Shown here: piece by piece, positions 34,057 to 46,169 of the stretch
How the letters are laid out: every line of letters begins with the position of its first letter
How positions within the stretch are numbered: the stretch's first letter is position 1
Origin: Nectonema munidae
Lineage: Eukaryota; Nematomorpha; Nectonematoida; Nectonematidae
DNA: 64,000 nt
Assembly: GCA_030549495.1 (NCBI GenBank)
Contig: JAUIRK010000997.1
Coordinates: forward strand, 62,001-126,000
Direction of reading: 5' to 3'
Made by a program: the position numbers and the translations under genes
Notes under the pieces: generated by a model
The model's database searches: none
Told to the model about the DNA's origin: nothing
Seen by the model: the letters and a program-made list of their open reading frames with translations, nothing else

Positions 34057-34113
34057 CTGAATTATTTTAAACATAAAATCAAGGAAATCTTAGAATTTTA
34101 TAAATGACAAAAC

Positions 34114-34262
34114 TTTTTGAGTTCTTCAATATAATCTGTTGAAAATTGTTCATTCCAACCACAATCTAACAAAAAGTTAAAGTCATCCAATTGAAGAATG
34201 TAGCAGAGGTGAGATTCGTCTAAAACGCCAGAAAGCGGTTGAAATTTTATTATTGAGGTCAT
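34114..34262 (-). CDS. CPSF2: CPSF2 exon 1 with start codon
   Basis: The minus-strand ATG at 34262 opens [20 protein letters not shown], then [20 protein letters not shown] and IEELK, nearly the same as the N-terminus of animal CPSF2 (MTSIIK...LSG...DES, LLDCGWDE). The exon has 149 bases; its last two bases (AA) join G at 34056 to give lysine in ELKKHMHQIDA, and the donor is GTTTTG at 34113. The reading frame upstream of this ATG is open but shows no conserved residues, so MTSII is the chosen start. The protein acts in the nucleus as part of CPSF, with CPSF73 and symplekin. The region upstream to about 34830 presumably holds promoter and 5' leader; no motif there is clear. Confidence 0.94.
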
Positions 34263-34832
34263 TCTATAAACATGAAAATTGAATTGATACAAATAAGCAT
34301 AAGAAAAATAAAAATTGTATTTATCTTTAATTCTTGCTAATACTATCACGTATGATTTACCATTATTAATATATTTTCATTGTCTTGTGATTTGTGACCC
34401 TCGCCAAAATTTCAGCAAATAATGCTCCCCGCCCAGGCAATTTCCAAGGGTGGACGTGGAATTAAAATGTTGTACAATTCTGAAAAAAGCCAATTAGATT
34501 CCTTTGATACAATTTAGATAGAACATTCAGTATTGGTAGGTAATGTAGAAGTGATAAAGCTAAGTTCAAAATAAAAGATTTTCTATAGTTCAACCATTCA
34601 CAAAGAAGTTTTTTTTATTATTTTTAAATATATTAATTATAAAATTTTATTTATAACTTTAAAAATTATTATTTTTATAGGATAAAAAATATTAGTTACT
34701 TATAAATTTCCATCTATTTGATGCTTACGTACCCAATTAACGGAAATTTAATTTTAGGCGGCCACGTTTCTCAGTACCATGAGATCCTCAAGCATATTCT
34801 ATAACATGCTTTGGAAAATATTTACTGGATCT
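34263..34832. promoter_or_regulatory. CPSF2 upstream region, promoter inferred by position
   Basis: About 570 bases between the CPSF2 start codon and the inverted exon duplicate. No TATA box or other element can be assigned with confidence in this AT-rich sequence; the call rests on position alone. Confidence 0.3.
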
Positions 34833-35337
34833 TAACATAAATTTGTTTGTACATGCAAAAGGTATTTCAAAGCGAACAACGCGACTTCGAATAGCAAGTT
34901 GCCACTAATAAATGGAATATTATTGGTTATCTTGTCATTGTATATAAACTAAATTAGAGTATTTTTTCACATTGATGTACTCATGCTTAGTGCGAAGATA
35001 GATAGATTAAAGTGTGTTTCTTCTTCCATAGGCATTTGAACGGGTGTGTATTATCAGGCATTGCTCTTGATCAGACGCATTCAACGCTCGTTACATGCAC
35101 GCAAGACGTCGGCTCCGCGATGAAGAACTTTTTTCTAAGTTGATCAGTACGTTGTCTTCCTATGGAAATGCTTTGATTGTTATTGATACTGCGGCTCGCG
35201 TGTTGAGTTACTACATTTGCTGGTAAGAAAAATACTGTTAGCATTTTCAAAGATTTTTGAATTTCAAGATTGCCAAAATGATCTTTACCAGAGATGGGTA
35301 AATTACGACTAAAATTATTTATGCCAAAGGCGCACAT
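34833..35337 (+). pseudogene. inverted partial duplicate of a CPSF2 exon and flanks
   Basis: Plus-strand sequence from ACATAAATTTGTTTGTACAT to AAAGGCGCACATA is a close copy of the reverse complement of about 13373-12867, including intron bases on both sides, the TTCTTCCATAG acceptor and the GGTAAGAAAAATACTGTTAG donor. Intron sequence is included, so it arose by DNA duplication rather than retroposition. Small deletions (for example the AAATAGACCAC part of the exon is missing) break the frame, so it cannot supply a working exon. It lies about 570 bases upstream of the CPSF2 start codon, in the opposite orientation. Homology resumes at about 37385-37435 after a pogo-type insertion. Confidence 0.9.
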
Positions 35338-37390
35338 ACCGTATATACCCGTGTAATGTTCTACCCCATGAAATGGTAGACCCCCATTTTAACTGCATAT
35401 TTTTGGATTTTAACATATACTCCATGTAATGTTCGAGTCTTGATTCTAACAATAGCACACGCCTAGGCTATGTTAACATTCAGTGCTTGCCATTATGCCT
35501 AAATTTCATAAAAAAAACAAACAGTCGGTACCGTAGCCTAGTCTAAGATTGACATTTACCGGTAATAACTATTAGCTTAGAGTATGCCTATAAAATGTAT
35601 AAAATACCTGTATACTCACTACAGGTCATTAAAACTACCTATGACTAAAACAAAAAGGGGAAATGGAAACAAAAAGAAAACATCCTTTGTTTACAGTCAC
35701 TTTGTTATAACTACCGAAAGATTGCGAAGCAAGAGCTGTGTAACTAGCGAACAGTTTCATTATCACACATTCTTATACTATAACTCTTTAACCACTCATT
35801 TCTATTCTTTAATTTCTCTTCACACAATTCCACTATTCGTGTAACTCTATTGTACTGTTACTCTTTCTTAGATCAAAAGTTCTCAAAATATTTTTACTCA
35901 GTACCCTTCAGCATGCCAGTAAATACATACAGAAAGTTCACTGCAAAATTTAAACTTCAAGTGATCGCTGTTGCTGAAGCCAGCAACAATGTGCAAGCTG
36001 CAAAAAAATATGGCATATCAGAAAAGAATGTTCGTGATTGGAGGAAGAAAATAAATAAAATGCCATCATACAAATGTGCCAATCGTGGGAAGAGCTGCAA
36101 GTGGCCACATATTGAAGAAAAAGTTGAAGAATGGGTTACCAGCAATCGGGATGCTGGACTCGCAATATCACGGGTAGCTATAAGAATTTTTGCCCAGAAG
36201 GAAGCTAAGAAAATTGGAATTACTGAATTTGTTGCTAGTGCTAATTGGTGCTCCCGGTTCATGAAAAGGAATAATCTGGTTATTAGAAGACGAACTAAAA
36301 TTGCACAAAGGCTACCCAAGGAATTGGAAAACTGGATTTCATAGACTTGTCATTACTCTTCGTAAGAAAAACAATTACAGTTTAAGTCACATTGGAAATT
36401 AACATGGATGAAACTCCTATGAATTTTGATATGCCTTCAAACCTAACTGTTGATAAGGCTGGGACAAAATCTATTTTAATAAAAACAACTGGGCATGAAA
36501 AAACTCGGTTCACTGTGGTTCTGACTTGCATGGCAGATGGGGCAAAATTAAAGCCAATGGTAATTTTTAAGAGGAAGACAATGACAAAGGAAAATTCCCC
36601 AGTGGAGTCATCATACATGTACATCCACAGGGTTGGATCGATTAAGAAGGATGTAAGCTTTGGTTAAGCAAGGCATGGAAGATCAGGCCTGGCGCCCTAT
36701 TAAGAGAAAAATCTCTTCTTGTATGTATGGGATGGCTTTCGTTCACATTTGGTTGAGACTGTGGATAAAGCTGTAAAACAAAGCAAAACTGACATTGCAG
36801 TAATTCCTGGAGGCCTAACTAGCATATTACAGCCACTCGATGTATCTATCAACCGCCCATTTAAAGATGCGGTCACAAAGAAATGGAATGAGTGGATGAT
36901 TAACGGTGAAAGACGTTCACTAAATGTGGTAATATGAGACATCCATCTTTGCCTCTCTTATGCGCCTGGATTAAAAAAGCTTGGGAAGATATCGATAAAA
37001 ATATAATTGTGAAATCTTTTAAGAAATGTGGTATTGTTTCTATGGTATGCGATGCATTGTATGATGATAATGATGATAGCCTTGATGACGGTCTTGAAGA
37101 AACTGATAGCAGTGAAACGTATGATGACCTCTTTAGAAGAATTCAAGAAGATGTTCGCTAGCTCTGATGAGAGCAGTACATTTGAAAGATTTTAATAAAT
37201 ATTCAATTTTTTTAATTTTTTCTTTTCTGTATTTTTTTATTAATGTTTATTTGCTGTGAAAAAAATATTACTTTTTTGACTTCCGTTGTCGGGAAATCCA
37301 AAGCCTAGGCTTATCCGTGACAAACTTTCCAAAACTATACCCCATGTAATGGTCGACCTCTAAATTTTAGGACATTAAATTGGTCTTCAA
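35338..37390 (+). mobile_element. pogo-type DNA transposon (POGK/jerky-like), broken
   Basis: Inserted in the CPSF2 exon duplicate. Coding starts at 35913 with MPVNTYRKFTAKFKLQVIAV, a pogo-type helix-turn-helix (about residues 5-55), then a second DNA-binding region ending in WCSRFMKRNNLVIRRRTKIA. After a stop and frame change near 36344 the DDE domain appears: NMDETPMNFDMPSNLTVDKA (about 36400), then VVLTCMADGAKLKPMVIFKR. After another break, YVWDGFRSHLVETVDKAVK and SILQPLDVSINRPFKDAV follow (36719-36937); the tail to 37161 is rich in aspartate and glutamate. The three catalytic aspartates appear retained, but at least three breaks make it non-functional. Ends are approximate: CCGTATATACCCGTGTAATG at the left, GTAATGGTCGACC near the right. 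Confidence 0.85.
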
Positions 37391-37439
37391 ATATCGTCTT
37401 AGGGACACATTTTTAACCATTTTAACTCTAAAATTAAAT

Positions 37440-38137
37440 ACTGTGAAAAAGTTCCTCTTTTACAAAAGAAAAATATTTAAATCTATAGCTTGTCACCTAG
37501 GATTACAATTATCATAATCAAGATGGGAAGAAAATCAGAAAATTTAGAATAGGTCAGATTTATCAAAAATGGCACAGATGCCAATATGTGAGAATTTAGT
37601 CACTATCAAGATATTTTTAATTTAAATTGAATTTGTTCATCTTTTTCCTTTGGGGTCAAAGAGAGAATCCTTTAGATGAAAAAGGTGGAAAACTTTTTGT
37701 AATTGACCAATGAACATCAGGAATGACTCATCAGAAAAAAAACCTTTGAACTTAAATTGATTGACAAATATTCAGGCCTGATAATAAAATACACGATAAT
37801 GATTAAAAAAAAGCCTATCAGAATGCTTTAAGGGAGGAAAAAATCTGTTCAAAAAATATCCTTATAAAAATTTTTTCAAACACACATTGAAGAAAATAAA
37901 TTTCTAATGAAAAAAGAGCTACCAAAAAAAGATGATCATAGAATGAATAGCAAAATTACATACTGTAAGTAAAGTATAGAAGATATTACGTAGAGACTAC
38001 GAGCCGATAACGAATTTGTAGCCAAAAAGATGGAGGTCCAATCGAGATACCTAATTTATAGACAAATGAAATATTTTGAAGGAATTAAACACCTAAAGTT
38101 GGTTTATTAAATAAATTAAGAAAATAATTACCAGAGT
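37440..38137. repeat. 700-bp dispersed repeat, copy 2
   Basis: Close copy of 7130-7845 in the same orientation, placed directly after the CPSF2-derived block. No coding potential recognised. Confidence 0.8.
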
Positions 38138-38230
38138 ACAACAACACGTTGTTTTTGGAAGTCATTCTTTTATCACTATTATATTTTCAATTAGGTAAGA
38201 CATTTATTTCGAAAAAATTTTAATATATGT

Positions 38231-41200
38231 AGATCTCCAACCTGTATACTACGATGATTCATCTCCAACCTGTATACTACAATGATTCATCTCCAACCTG
38301 TATACTGCGGTAATTCATCTCCAACCTGTATACTACGATGATTCGCATTCAACCTGTATACTACGATGATTCATGTCCAACCTGTATTCTACGATGATTC
38401 ATGTCCAACCTGTATACTACGATGATTCATGTCCAACCTGTATTCTACGATGATTCGCCTCCAACCTGTATTCTACGATGATTCGCCTCCAACCTGTATA
38501 CTACGATGATTCATGTCCAACCTGTATTCTACGATGATTCATGTCCAACCTGTATTCTACGATGATTCATCTCCAAACTATATACTACGATGATTCATGT
38601 CCAACCTGTATTCTATGAGGATTCATGTCCAACCTGTATTCTATGAGGATTCATGTCCAACCTGTATTCTACAATGATTCATGTCCAACCTGTATTCTAC
38701 GATGATTCATGTCCAACCTGTATACTACGATGATTCGCATCCAACCTGTATACTGCGGTAATTCATCTCCAACCTGTATACTACGATGATTCGCATCCAA
38801 CCTGTATACTACGATGATTCATGTCCAACCTGTATTCTACGATGATTCATGTCCAACCTGTATACTACGATGATTCATGTCCAACCTGTATTCTACGATG
38901 ATTCATGTCCAACCTGTATTCTACGATGATTCATGTCCAACCTGTATTCTACGATGATTCATGTCCAACCTGTATTCTACGATGATTCATGTCCAACCTG
39001 TATACTACGATGATTCGCATCCAACCTGTATACTGCGGTAATTCATCTCCAACCTGTATACTACGATGATTCGCATCCAACCTGTATACTACGATGATTG
39101 ATGTCCAACCTGTATTCTACGATGATTCATGTCCAACCTGTATACTACGATGATTCATGTCCAACCTGTATTCTACGATGATTCATGTCCAACCTGTATA
39201 CTACGATGATTCATGTCCAACCTGTATTCTACGATGATTCATGTCCAACCTGTATTCTACGATGATTCGCCTCCAACCTGTATTCTACGATGATTCATCT
39301 CCAAACTATATACTACGATGATTCATGTCCAACCTGTATTCTATGAGGATTCATGTCCAACCTGTATTCTACAATGATTCATGTCCAACCTGTATTCTAC
39401 GATGATTCATGTCCAACCTGTATACTACGATGATTCGCATCCAACCTGTATACTGCGGTAATTCATCTCCAACCTGTATACTACGATGATTCGCCTTCAA
39501 CCTGTATACTACGATGATTCATGTCCAACCTGTATTCTACGATGATTCATGTCCAACCTGTATACTACGATGATTCATGTCCAACCTGTATTCTACGATG
39601 ATTCATCTCCAAACTATATACTACGATGATTCATGTCCAACCTGTATTCTATGAGGATTCATGTCCAACCTGTATTCTACAATGATTCATGTCCAACCTG
39701 TATTCTACGATGATTCATGTCCAACCTGTATACTACGATGATTCGCATCCAACCTGTATAATGCGGTAATTCATCTCCAACCTGTATACTACGATGATTC
39801 GCATCCAACCTGTATACTACGATGATTCATGTCCAACCTGTATTCTACGATGATTCATGTCCAACCTGTATTCTACGATGATTCATGTCCAACCTGTATA
39901 CTACGATGATTCATCTCCAACCTGTATACTACGATGATTCGCATCCAACCTGTATACTACGATGATTCATGTCCAACCTGTATTCTACGATGATTCATGT
40001 CCAACCTGTATACTACGATGATTCATGTCCAACCTGTATTCTACGATGATTCATGTCCAACCTGTATTCTACGATGATTCATGTCCAACCTGTATACTAC
40101 GATGATTCATCTCCAACCTGTATACTACGATGATTCGCATCCAACCTGTATACTACGATGATTCATGTCCAACCTGTATTCTACGATGATTCATGTCCAA
40201 CCTGTATTCTACGATGATTCATGTCCAACCTGTATTCTACGATGATTCATCTCCAAACTATATACTACGATGATTCATGTCCAACCTGTATTCTATGAGG
40301 ATTCATGTCCAACCTGTATTCTATGAGGATTCATGTCCAACCTGTATTCTACGATGATTCATGTCCAACCTGTATACTACGATGATTCGCATCCAACCTG
40401 TATACTGCGGTAATTCATCTCCAACCTGTATACTACGATGATTCGCATCCAACCTGTATACTACGATGATTCATGTCCAACCTGTATTCTACGATGATTC
40501 ATGTCCAACCTGTATACTACGATGATTCGCATCCAACCTGTATTCTACGATGATTCATGTCCAACCTGTATACTACGATGATTCGCCTCCAACCTGTATA
40601 CTACGATGATTCATGTCCAACCTGTATTCTACGATGATTCATATCCAACCTGTATTCTACGATGATTCATGTCCAACCTGTATTCTACGATGATTCATGT
40701 CCAACCTGTATACTACGATGATTCATGTCCAACCTGTATACTACGATGATTCGCCTCCAACCTGTATACTACGATGATTCATGTCCAACCTGTATTCTAC
40801 GATGATTCATATCCAACCTGTATTCTACGATGATTCATGTCCAACCTGTATTCTACGATGATTCATGTCCAACCTGTATACTACGATGATTCATGTCCAA
40901 CCTGTATTCTACGATGATTCATGTCCAACCTGTATACTACGATGATTCATGTCCAACCTGTATTCTACGATGATTCATGTCCAACCTGTATTCTACGATG
41001 ATTCGCCTCCAACCTGTATTCTACGATGATTCATGTCCAACCTGTATTCTACGATGATTCATGTCCAACCTGTATTCTACGATGATTCGCCTCCAACCTG
41101 TATACTACGATGATTCATGTCCAACCTGTATTCTACGATGATTCATGTCCAACCTGTATTCTACGATGATTCATGTCCAACCTGTATACTACGATGATTC

Positions 41201-44200
41201 GCCTCCAACCTGTATACTACGATGATTCATGTCCAACCTGTATTCTACGATGATTCATGTCCAACCTGTATTCTACGATGATTCATCTCCAAACTATATA
41301 CTACGATGATTCATGTCCAACCTGTATTCTATGAGGATTCATGTCCAACCTGTATTCTACGATGATTCATATCCAACCTGTATTCTACGATGATTCATGT
41401 CCAACCTGTATTCTACGATGATTCATGTCCAACCTGTATACTACGATGATTCATGTCCAACCTGTATTCTACGATGATTCATGTCCAACCTGTATACTAC
41501 GATGATTCATGTCCAACCTGTATTCTACGATGATTCATGTCCAACCTGTATTCTACGATGATTCGCCTCCAACCTGTATTCTACGATGATTCATGTCCAA
41601 CCTGTATTCTACGATGATTCATGTCCAACCTGTATACTACGATGATTCGCCTCCAACCTGTATACTACGATGATTCATGTCCAACCTGTATTCTACGATG
41701 ATTCATATCCAACCTGTATTCTACGATGATTCATGTCCAACCTGTATTCTACGATGATTCATGTCCAACCTGTATACTACGATGATTCGCATCCAACCTG
41801 TATACTGCGGTAATTCATCTCCAACCTGTATACTACGATGATTCGCATCCAACCTGTATACTACGATGATTCATGTCCAACCTGTATTCTACGATGATTC
41901 ATGTCCAACCTGTATTCTACGATGATTCATGTCCAACCTGTATTCTACGATGATTCGCCTCCAACCTGTATTCTACGATGATTCATGTCCAACCTGTATT
42001 CTACGATGATTCATATCCAACCTGTATTCTACGATGATTCATCTCCAAACTATATACTACGATGATTCATGTCCAACCTGTATTCTATGAGGATTCATGT
42101 CCAACCTGTATTCTACGATGATTCATGTCCAACCTGTATACTACGATGATTCATGTCCAACCTGTATTCTACGATGATTCATGTCCAACCTGTATACTAC
42201 GATGATTCATGTCCAACCTGTATTCTACGATGATTCATGTCCAACCTGTATTCTACGATGATTCGCCTCCAACCTGTATTCTACGATGATTCATGTCCAA
42301 CCTGTATACTACGATGATTCATGTCCAACCTGTATTCTACGATGATTCATGTCCAACCTGTATTCTACGATGATTCATCTCCAACCTGTATACTACGATG
42401 ATTCGCCTCCAACCTGTATACTACGATGATTCATGTCCAACCTGTATTCTACGATGATTCATATCCAACCTGTATTCTACGATGATTCATGTCCAACCTG
42501 TATTCTACGATGATTCATGTCCAACCTGTATACTACGATGATTCATGTCCAACCTGTATTCTACGATGATTCATGTCCAACCTGTATACTACGATGATTC
42601 ATGTCCAACCTGTATTCTACGATGATTCATGTCCAACCTGTATTCTACGATGATTCGCCTCCAACCTGTATTCTACGATGATTCATGTCCAACCTGTATT
42701 CTACGATGATTCATGTCCAACCTGTATTCTACGATGATTCATCTCCAACCTGTATACTACGATGATTCATGTCCAACCTGTATTCTACGATGATTCATGT
42801 CCAACCTGTATACTACGATGATTCATGTCCAACCTGTATACTACGATGATTCGCCTCCAACCTGTATACTACGATGATTCATGTCCAACCTGTATTCTAC
42901 GATGATTCATGTCCAACCTGTATTCTACGATGATTCATCTCCAAACTATATACTACGATGATTCATGTCCAACCTGTATTCTATGAGGATTCATGTCCAA
43001 CCTGTATTCTACGATGATTCATGTCCAACCTGTATTCTACGATGATTCATCTCCAAACTATATACTACGATGATTCATGTCCAACCTGTATTCTATGAGG
43101 ATTCATGTCCAACCTGTATTCTACAATGATTCATGTCCAACCTGTATTCTACGATGATTCATGTCCAACCTGTATACTACGATGATTCGCATCCAACCTG
43201 ATACTGCGGTAATTCATCTCCAACCTGTATACTACGATGATTCGCATCCAACCTGTATACTACGATGATTCATGTCCAACCTGTATTCTACGATGATTCA
43301 TGTCCAACCTGTATACTACGATGATTCATGTCCAACCTGTATTCTACAATGATTCATCTCCAACCTGTATACCGCGATGATTCATCTCCAACCTCTATAC
43401 TACGATGATTCATGTCCAACCTGTATTCTACGATGATTCATGTCCAACCTGCATTCTACGATGATTCATGTCCAACCTGTATTCTACGATGATTCATGTC
43501 CAACCTGTATTCTACGATGATTCTTGTCCAACCTGTATACTACGATGATTCATGTCCAACCTGTATTCTACGATGATTCATCTCCAAACTATATACTACG
43601 ATGATTCATGTCCAACCTGTATTCTACGATGATTCATGTCCAACCTGTATTCTACGATGATTCATGTCCAACCTGTATTCTACGATGATTCATGTCCAAC
43701 CTGTATTCTACGATGATTCATGTCCAACCTGTATACTACGATGATTCATGTCCAACCTGTATTCTACGATGATTCATCTCCAAACTATATACTACGATGA
43801 TTCATGTCCAACCTGTATTCTATGAGGATTCATGTCCAACCTGTATTCTACAATGATTCTTCTCCAACCCGTATTCTACGATGATTCATGTCCAACCTGT
43901 ATACTACGATGATTCATCTCCAAACTATATACTACAATGATTCATCTCCAACCTGTATACTACGATGATTCATCTCCAACCTGTATACTACGATGATTCA
44001 TCTCCAACCTGTATACTACGATGATTCATCTCCAAACTATATACTACAATGATTCATCTCCAACCCGTATATTACGATGATTCTTCTCCAACCTGTATAC
44101 TACGATGTTTCATCTCCAACCTGTATACTACGATGATTCATCTCCAACCTGTATACTACGATGATTCATCTCCAACCTGTATACTACGATGATTCATCTC

Positions 44201-44872
44201 CAACCTGTATACTACGATGATTCATCTCCAACCTGTATACTACGATGATTCATGTCCAACCTGTATTCTACGATGATTCATCTCCAAACTATATACTACA
44301 ATGATTCATCTCCAACCTGTATTCTACGATGATTCATCTCCAACCTGTATTCTACGATGATTCATCTCCAAACTATATACTACGATGATTCATCTCCAAC
44401 CTGTATTCTACGATGATTCATCTCCAACCTGTATACTACGATGATTCATCTCCAACCTGTATACTACGATGATTCATCTCCAAACTATATACTACAATGA
44501 TTCATCTCCAACCCGTATATTACGATGATTCTTCTCCAACCTGTATACTACGATGTTTCATCTCCAACCTGTATACTACGATGATTCATGTCCAACCTGT
44601 ATTCTACGATGATTCATGTCCAACCTGTATTCTACGATGATTCATGTCCAACCTGTATACTACGATGATTCATCTCCAACCTGTATACTACGATGATTCA
44701 TCTCCAAACTATATACTACAATGATTCATCTCCAACCCGTATATTACGATGATTCTTCTCCAACCTGTATACTACGATGATTCATCTCCAACCTGTATAC
44801 TACGATGATTCATCTTCAACCTGTATACTACGATGATTCATCTTCAACCTGTATACTACGATGGTTTCTATT
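38231..44872. repeat. large 28-bp minisatellite array (about 237 units)
   Basis: Continuous head-to-tail repetition of a 28-bp unit, CCAACCTGTATTCTACGATG followed by ATTCATGT. Variants are CTGTATACT versus CTGTATTCT, ATTCATCT, ATTCGCCT or ATTCGCAT, plus rarer forms CTATGAGGATT, ACTGCGGTAATT and CCAAACTATATACTACG. The rarer forms recur together in fixed order (for example from about 38570, 39300, 39608, 40250, 41285, 42045, 42942), showing a higher-order arrangement. It ends with the ATGGTTTCTATTCCATGT flank shared with the small arrays at 16.2, 18.6 and 23.1 kb. No coding function seen. Confidence 0.97.
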
Positions 44873-45216
44873 CCATGTACAAATAACTAGGGAGACAATG
44901 TTCAACTTTCTGTTCACATTCTGCTAGATGTAAGATTTGATATACCTCATTCGGGGAGACGATGCTACATAAGTTATTAATTTTTTTCACGATATTAAAT
45001 AATATATTTTATCAAATAATCAAAATAAAATTCTGTAATCAAAGAATCGAAAAATATTCTTTAAAAAATCAAAAAATATGAAACTTTCTCTTCTTATTTT
45101 TCTACCTCATACGATGTTACAAAAATTATTACCTATATTTTGCAATTTGCACTATTTTAAATAATATTTGTCAAATAATAATCAAAGAATCGAAAAATGT
45201 TCAAATCAATAAATAT
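44873..45216. repeat. shared right flank of the minisatellite family
   Basis: Contains CAATGTTCAACTTTCTGTTC, CATTCGGGGAGACGATGCTA and a repeated TCAAAGAATCGAAAAAT motif, the same order as at 23.12-23.58 kb. It is thus part of one dispersed element. Confidence 0.8.
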
Positions 45217-45365
45217 TTATTCTTTTTAAATATATCGTTGGCTCCCCTTACTTTTAAAATTGAAAGATAAACCTAGTCTTTAATAATTAATTTTTATCAA
45301 ATTATGCACATACGAAACTAAAAGTAAGGGGAGCCAACGATATATTTAAAAAGAATAAATATTTT
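45217..45365. repeat. hairpin repeat, copy B (spacer inverted)
   Basis: Same arms as 23585-23742. The spacer begins AAATTGAAAGATAAACCTAG and ends TTATGCACATACGAAAC, i.e. the reverse complement of the copy A spacer, while outer flanks keep the same direction. The inverted repeat extends further outward here. Confidence 0.85.
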
Positions 45366-45589
45366 TCGATTATTTGATTATTATTTGACAAATATAATCA
45401 ATATATAAAAAAATATATATTTTTTGTTGCAATTTTTAAAATTGGTGGTCTGGAAATACCACGGGAGACCAAATATTCAAGCAATCGTTTAAAATAGAGT
45501 ACATTTATAAGACTACTTTATATTTTTTTTACAAAATTGGTGAAATTTGCGCCCCTGTTCTGCTCCTGTGGAACGCCTTTCTCACTTGC

Positions 45590-45822
45590 TGGCAAAATTA
45601 TCAGGCCAGGCCGATGCCGTCTGTCCGATTCCAGATTTGAGGAATTAATGTTCTCAGGTGTAATTCACAGCTGTAGTGATTTTAAATTTTAATAAAACTT
45701 TAATGAAAAAGTGTTCATTTGTTTTTCATTTATTTAAAATATATGTTGAAGTTAAGCAATCTCAGGAGGGGTTGGCAGTTGGATGGGTGACTCGCGAGGA
45801 GTCTCAAGTGTTGCAGGACATA
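45590..45822 (+). pseudogene. 5S-rRNA-like segment, interrupted
   Basis: The stretch 45745-45822 follows 5S rRNA closely: GAAGTTAAGCAA, then CAGTTGGATGGGTGAC and GTGTTGCAGG correspond to the 3' half of 5S (internal control region onward). About 110 bases upstream, GGCCGATGCCGTCTGTCCGA resembles the 5' half. The two parts are separated by AT-rich sequence, so this is a relic or a 5S-derived SINE (SINE3 type) rather than a working gene. A 105-codon frame through it (45676-45993) is probably incidental. Confidence 0.55.
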
Positions 45823-46014
45823 TCAGTGAACCCTACTTATCAAAGGCTGGGTAGTGTACATTGCCTAAATTGGCTTGTGTACCTAAAAGATCCCCAAGGA
45901 ATATTCGAAAAGAGTAGGGGAATTTCCCTGTTCTCAGGTTTTCTTCCTTCGGTGCCCAATTCGATAGACATGAGCCTCCTTTGGGTTGCCTAGCCCTAGG
46001 GCTGAAGCGAATGG

Positions 46015-46165
46015 ATAAAAAATATTGTAATTGTAATTGAGGAGAAATCAATTATATAATTGTAATTGTAATTGAAATTTAAAAAAATGGCGACATAATT
46101 GCAATTATAATTGTAATTTGAGCCTTGTAATTGAAAATGTAATTGTAATTGAAATTTATAACTGA
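46015..46165. repeat. TTGTAA/AATTG-rich simple repeat
   Basis: Imperfect reiteration of AATTGTAATTG and its complement across about 150 bases. Confidence 0.75.
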
Positions 46166-46169
46166 CCCC

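Noticed and set aside
35584-35844. 86-codon frame before the pogo transposase as an extra exon or protein
   Set aside because: It lies in the element's 5' non-coding part and shows no similarity; the conserved transposase start is at 35913.
38231-44872. CRISPR-like array because of the 28-bp unit
   Set aside because: Units are directly adjacent with no unique spacers, and the genome is eukaryotic. It is a minisatellite.
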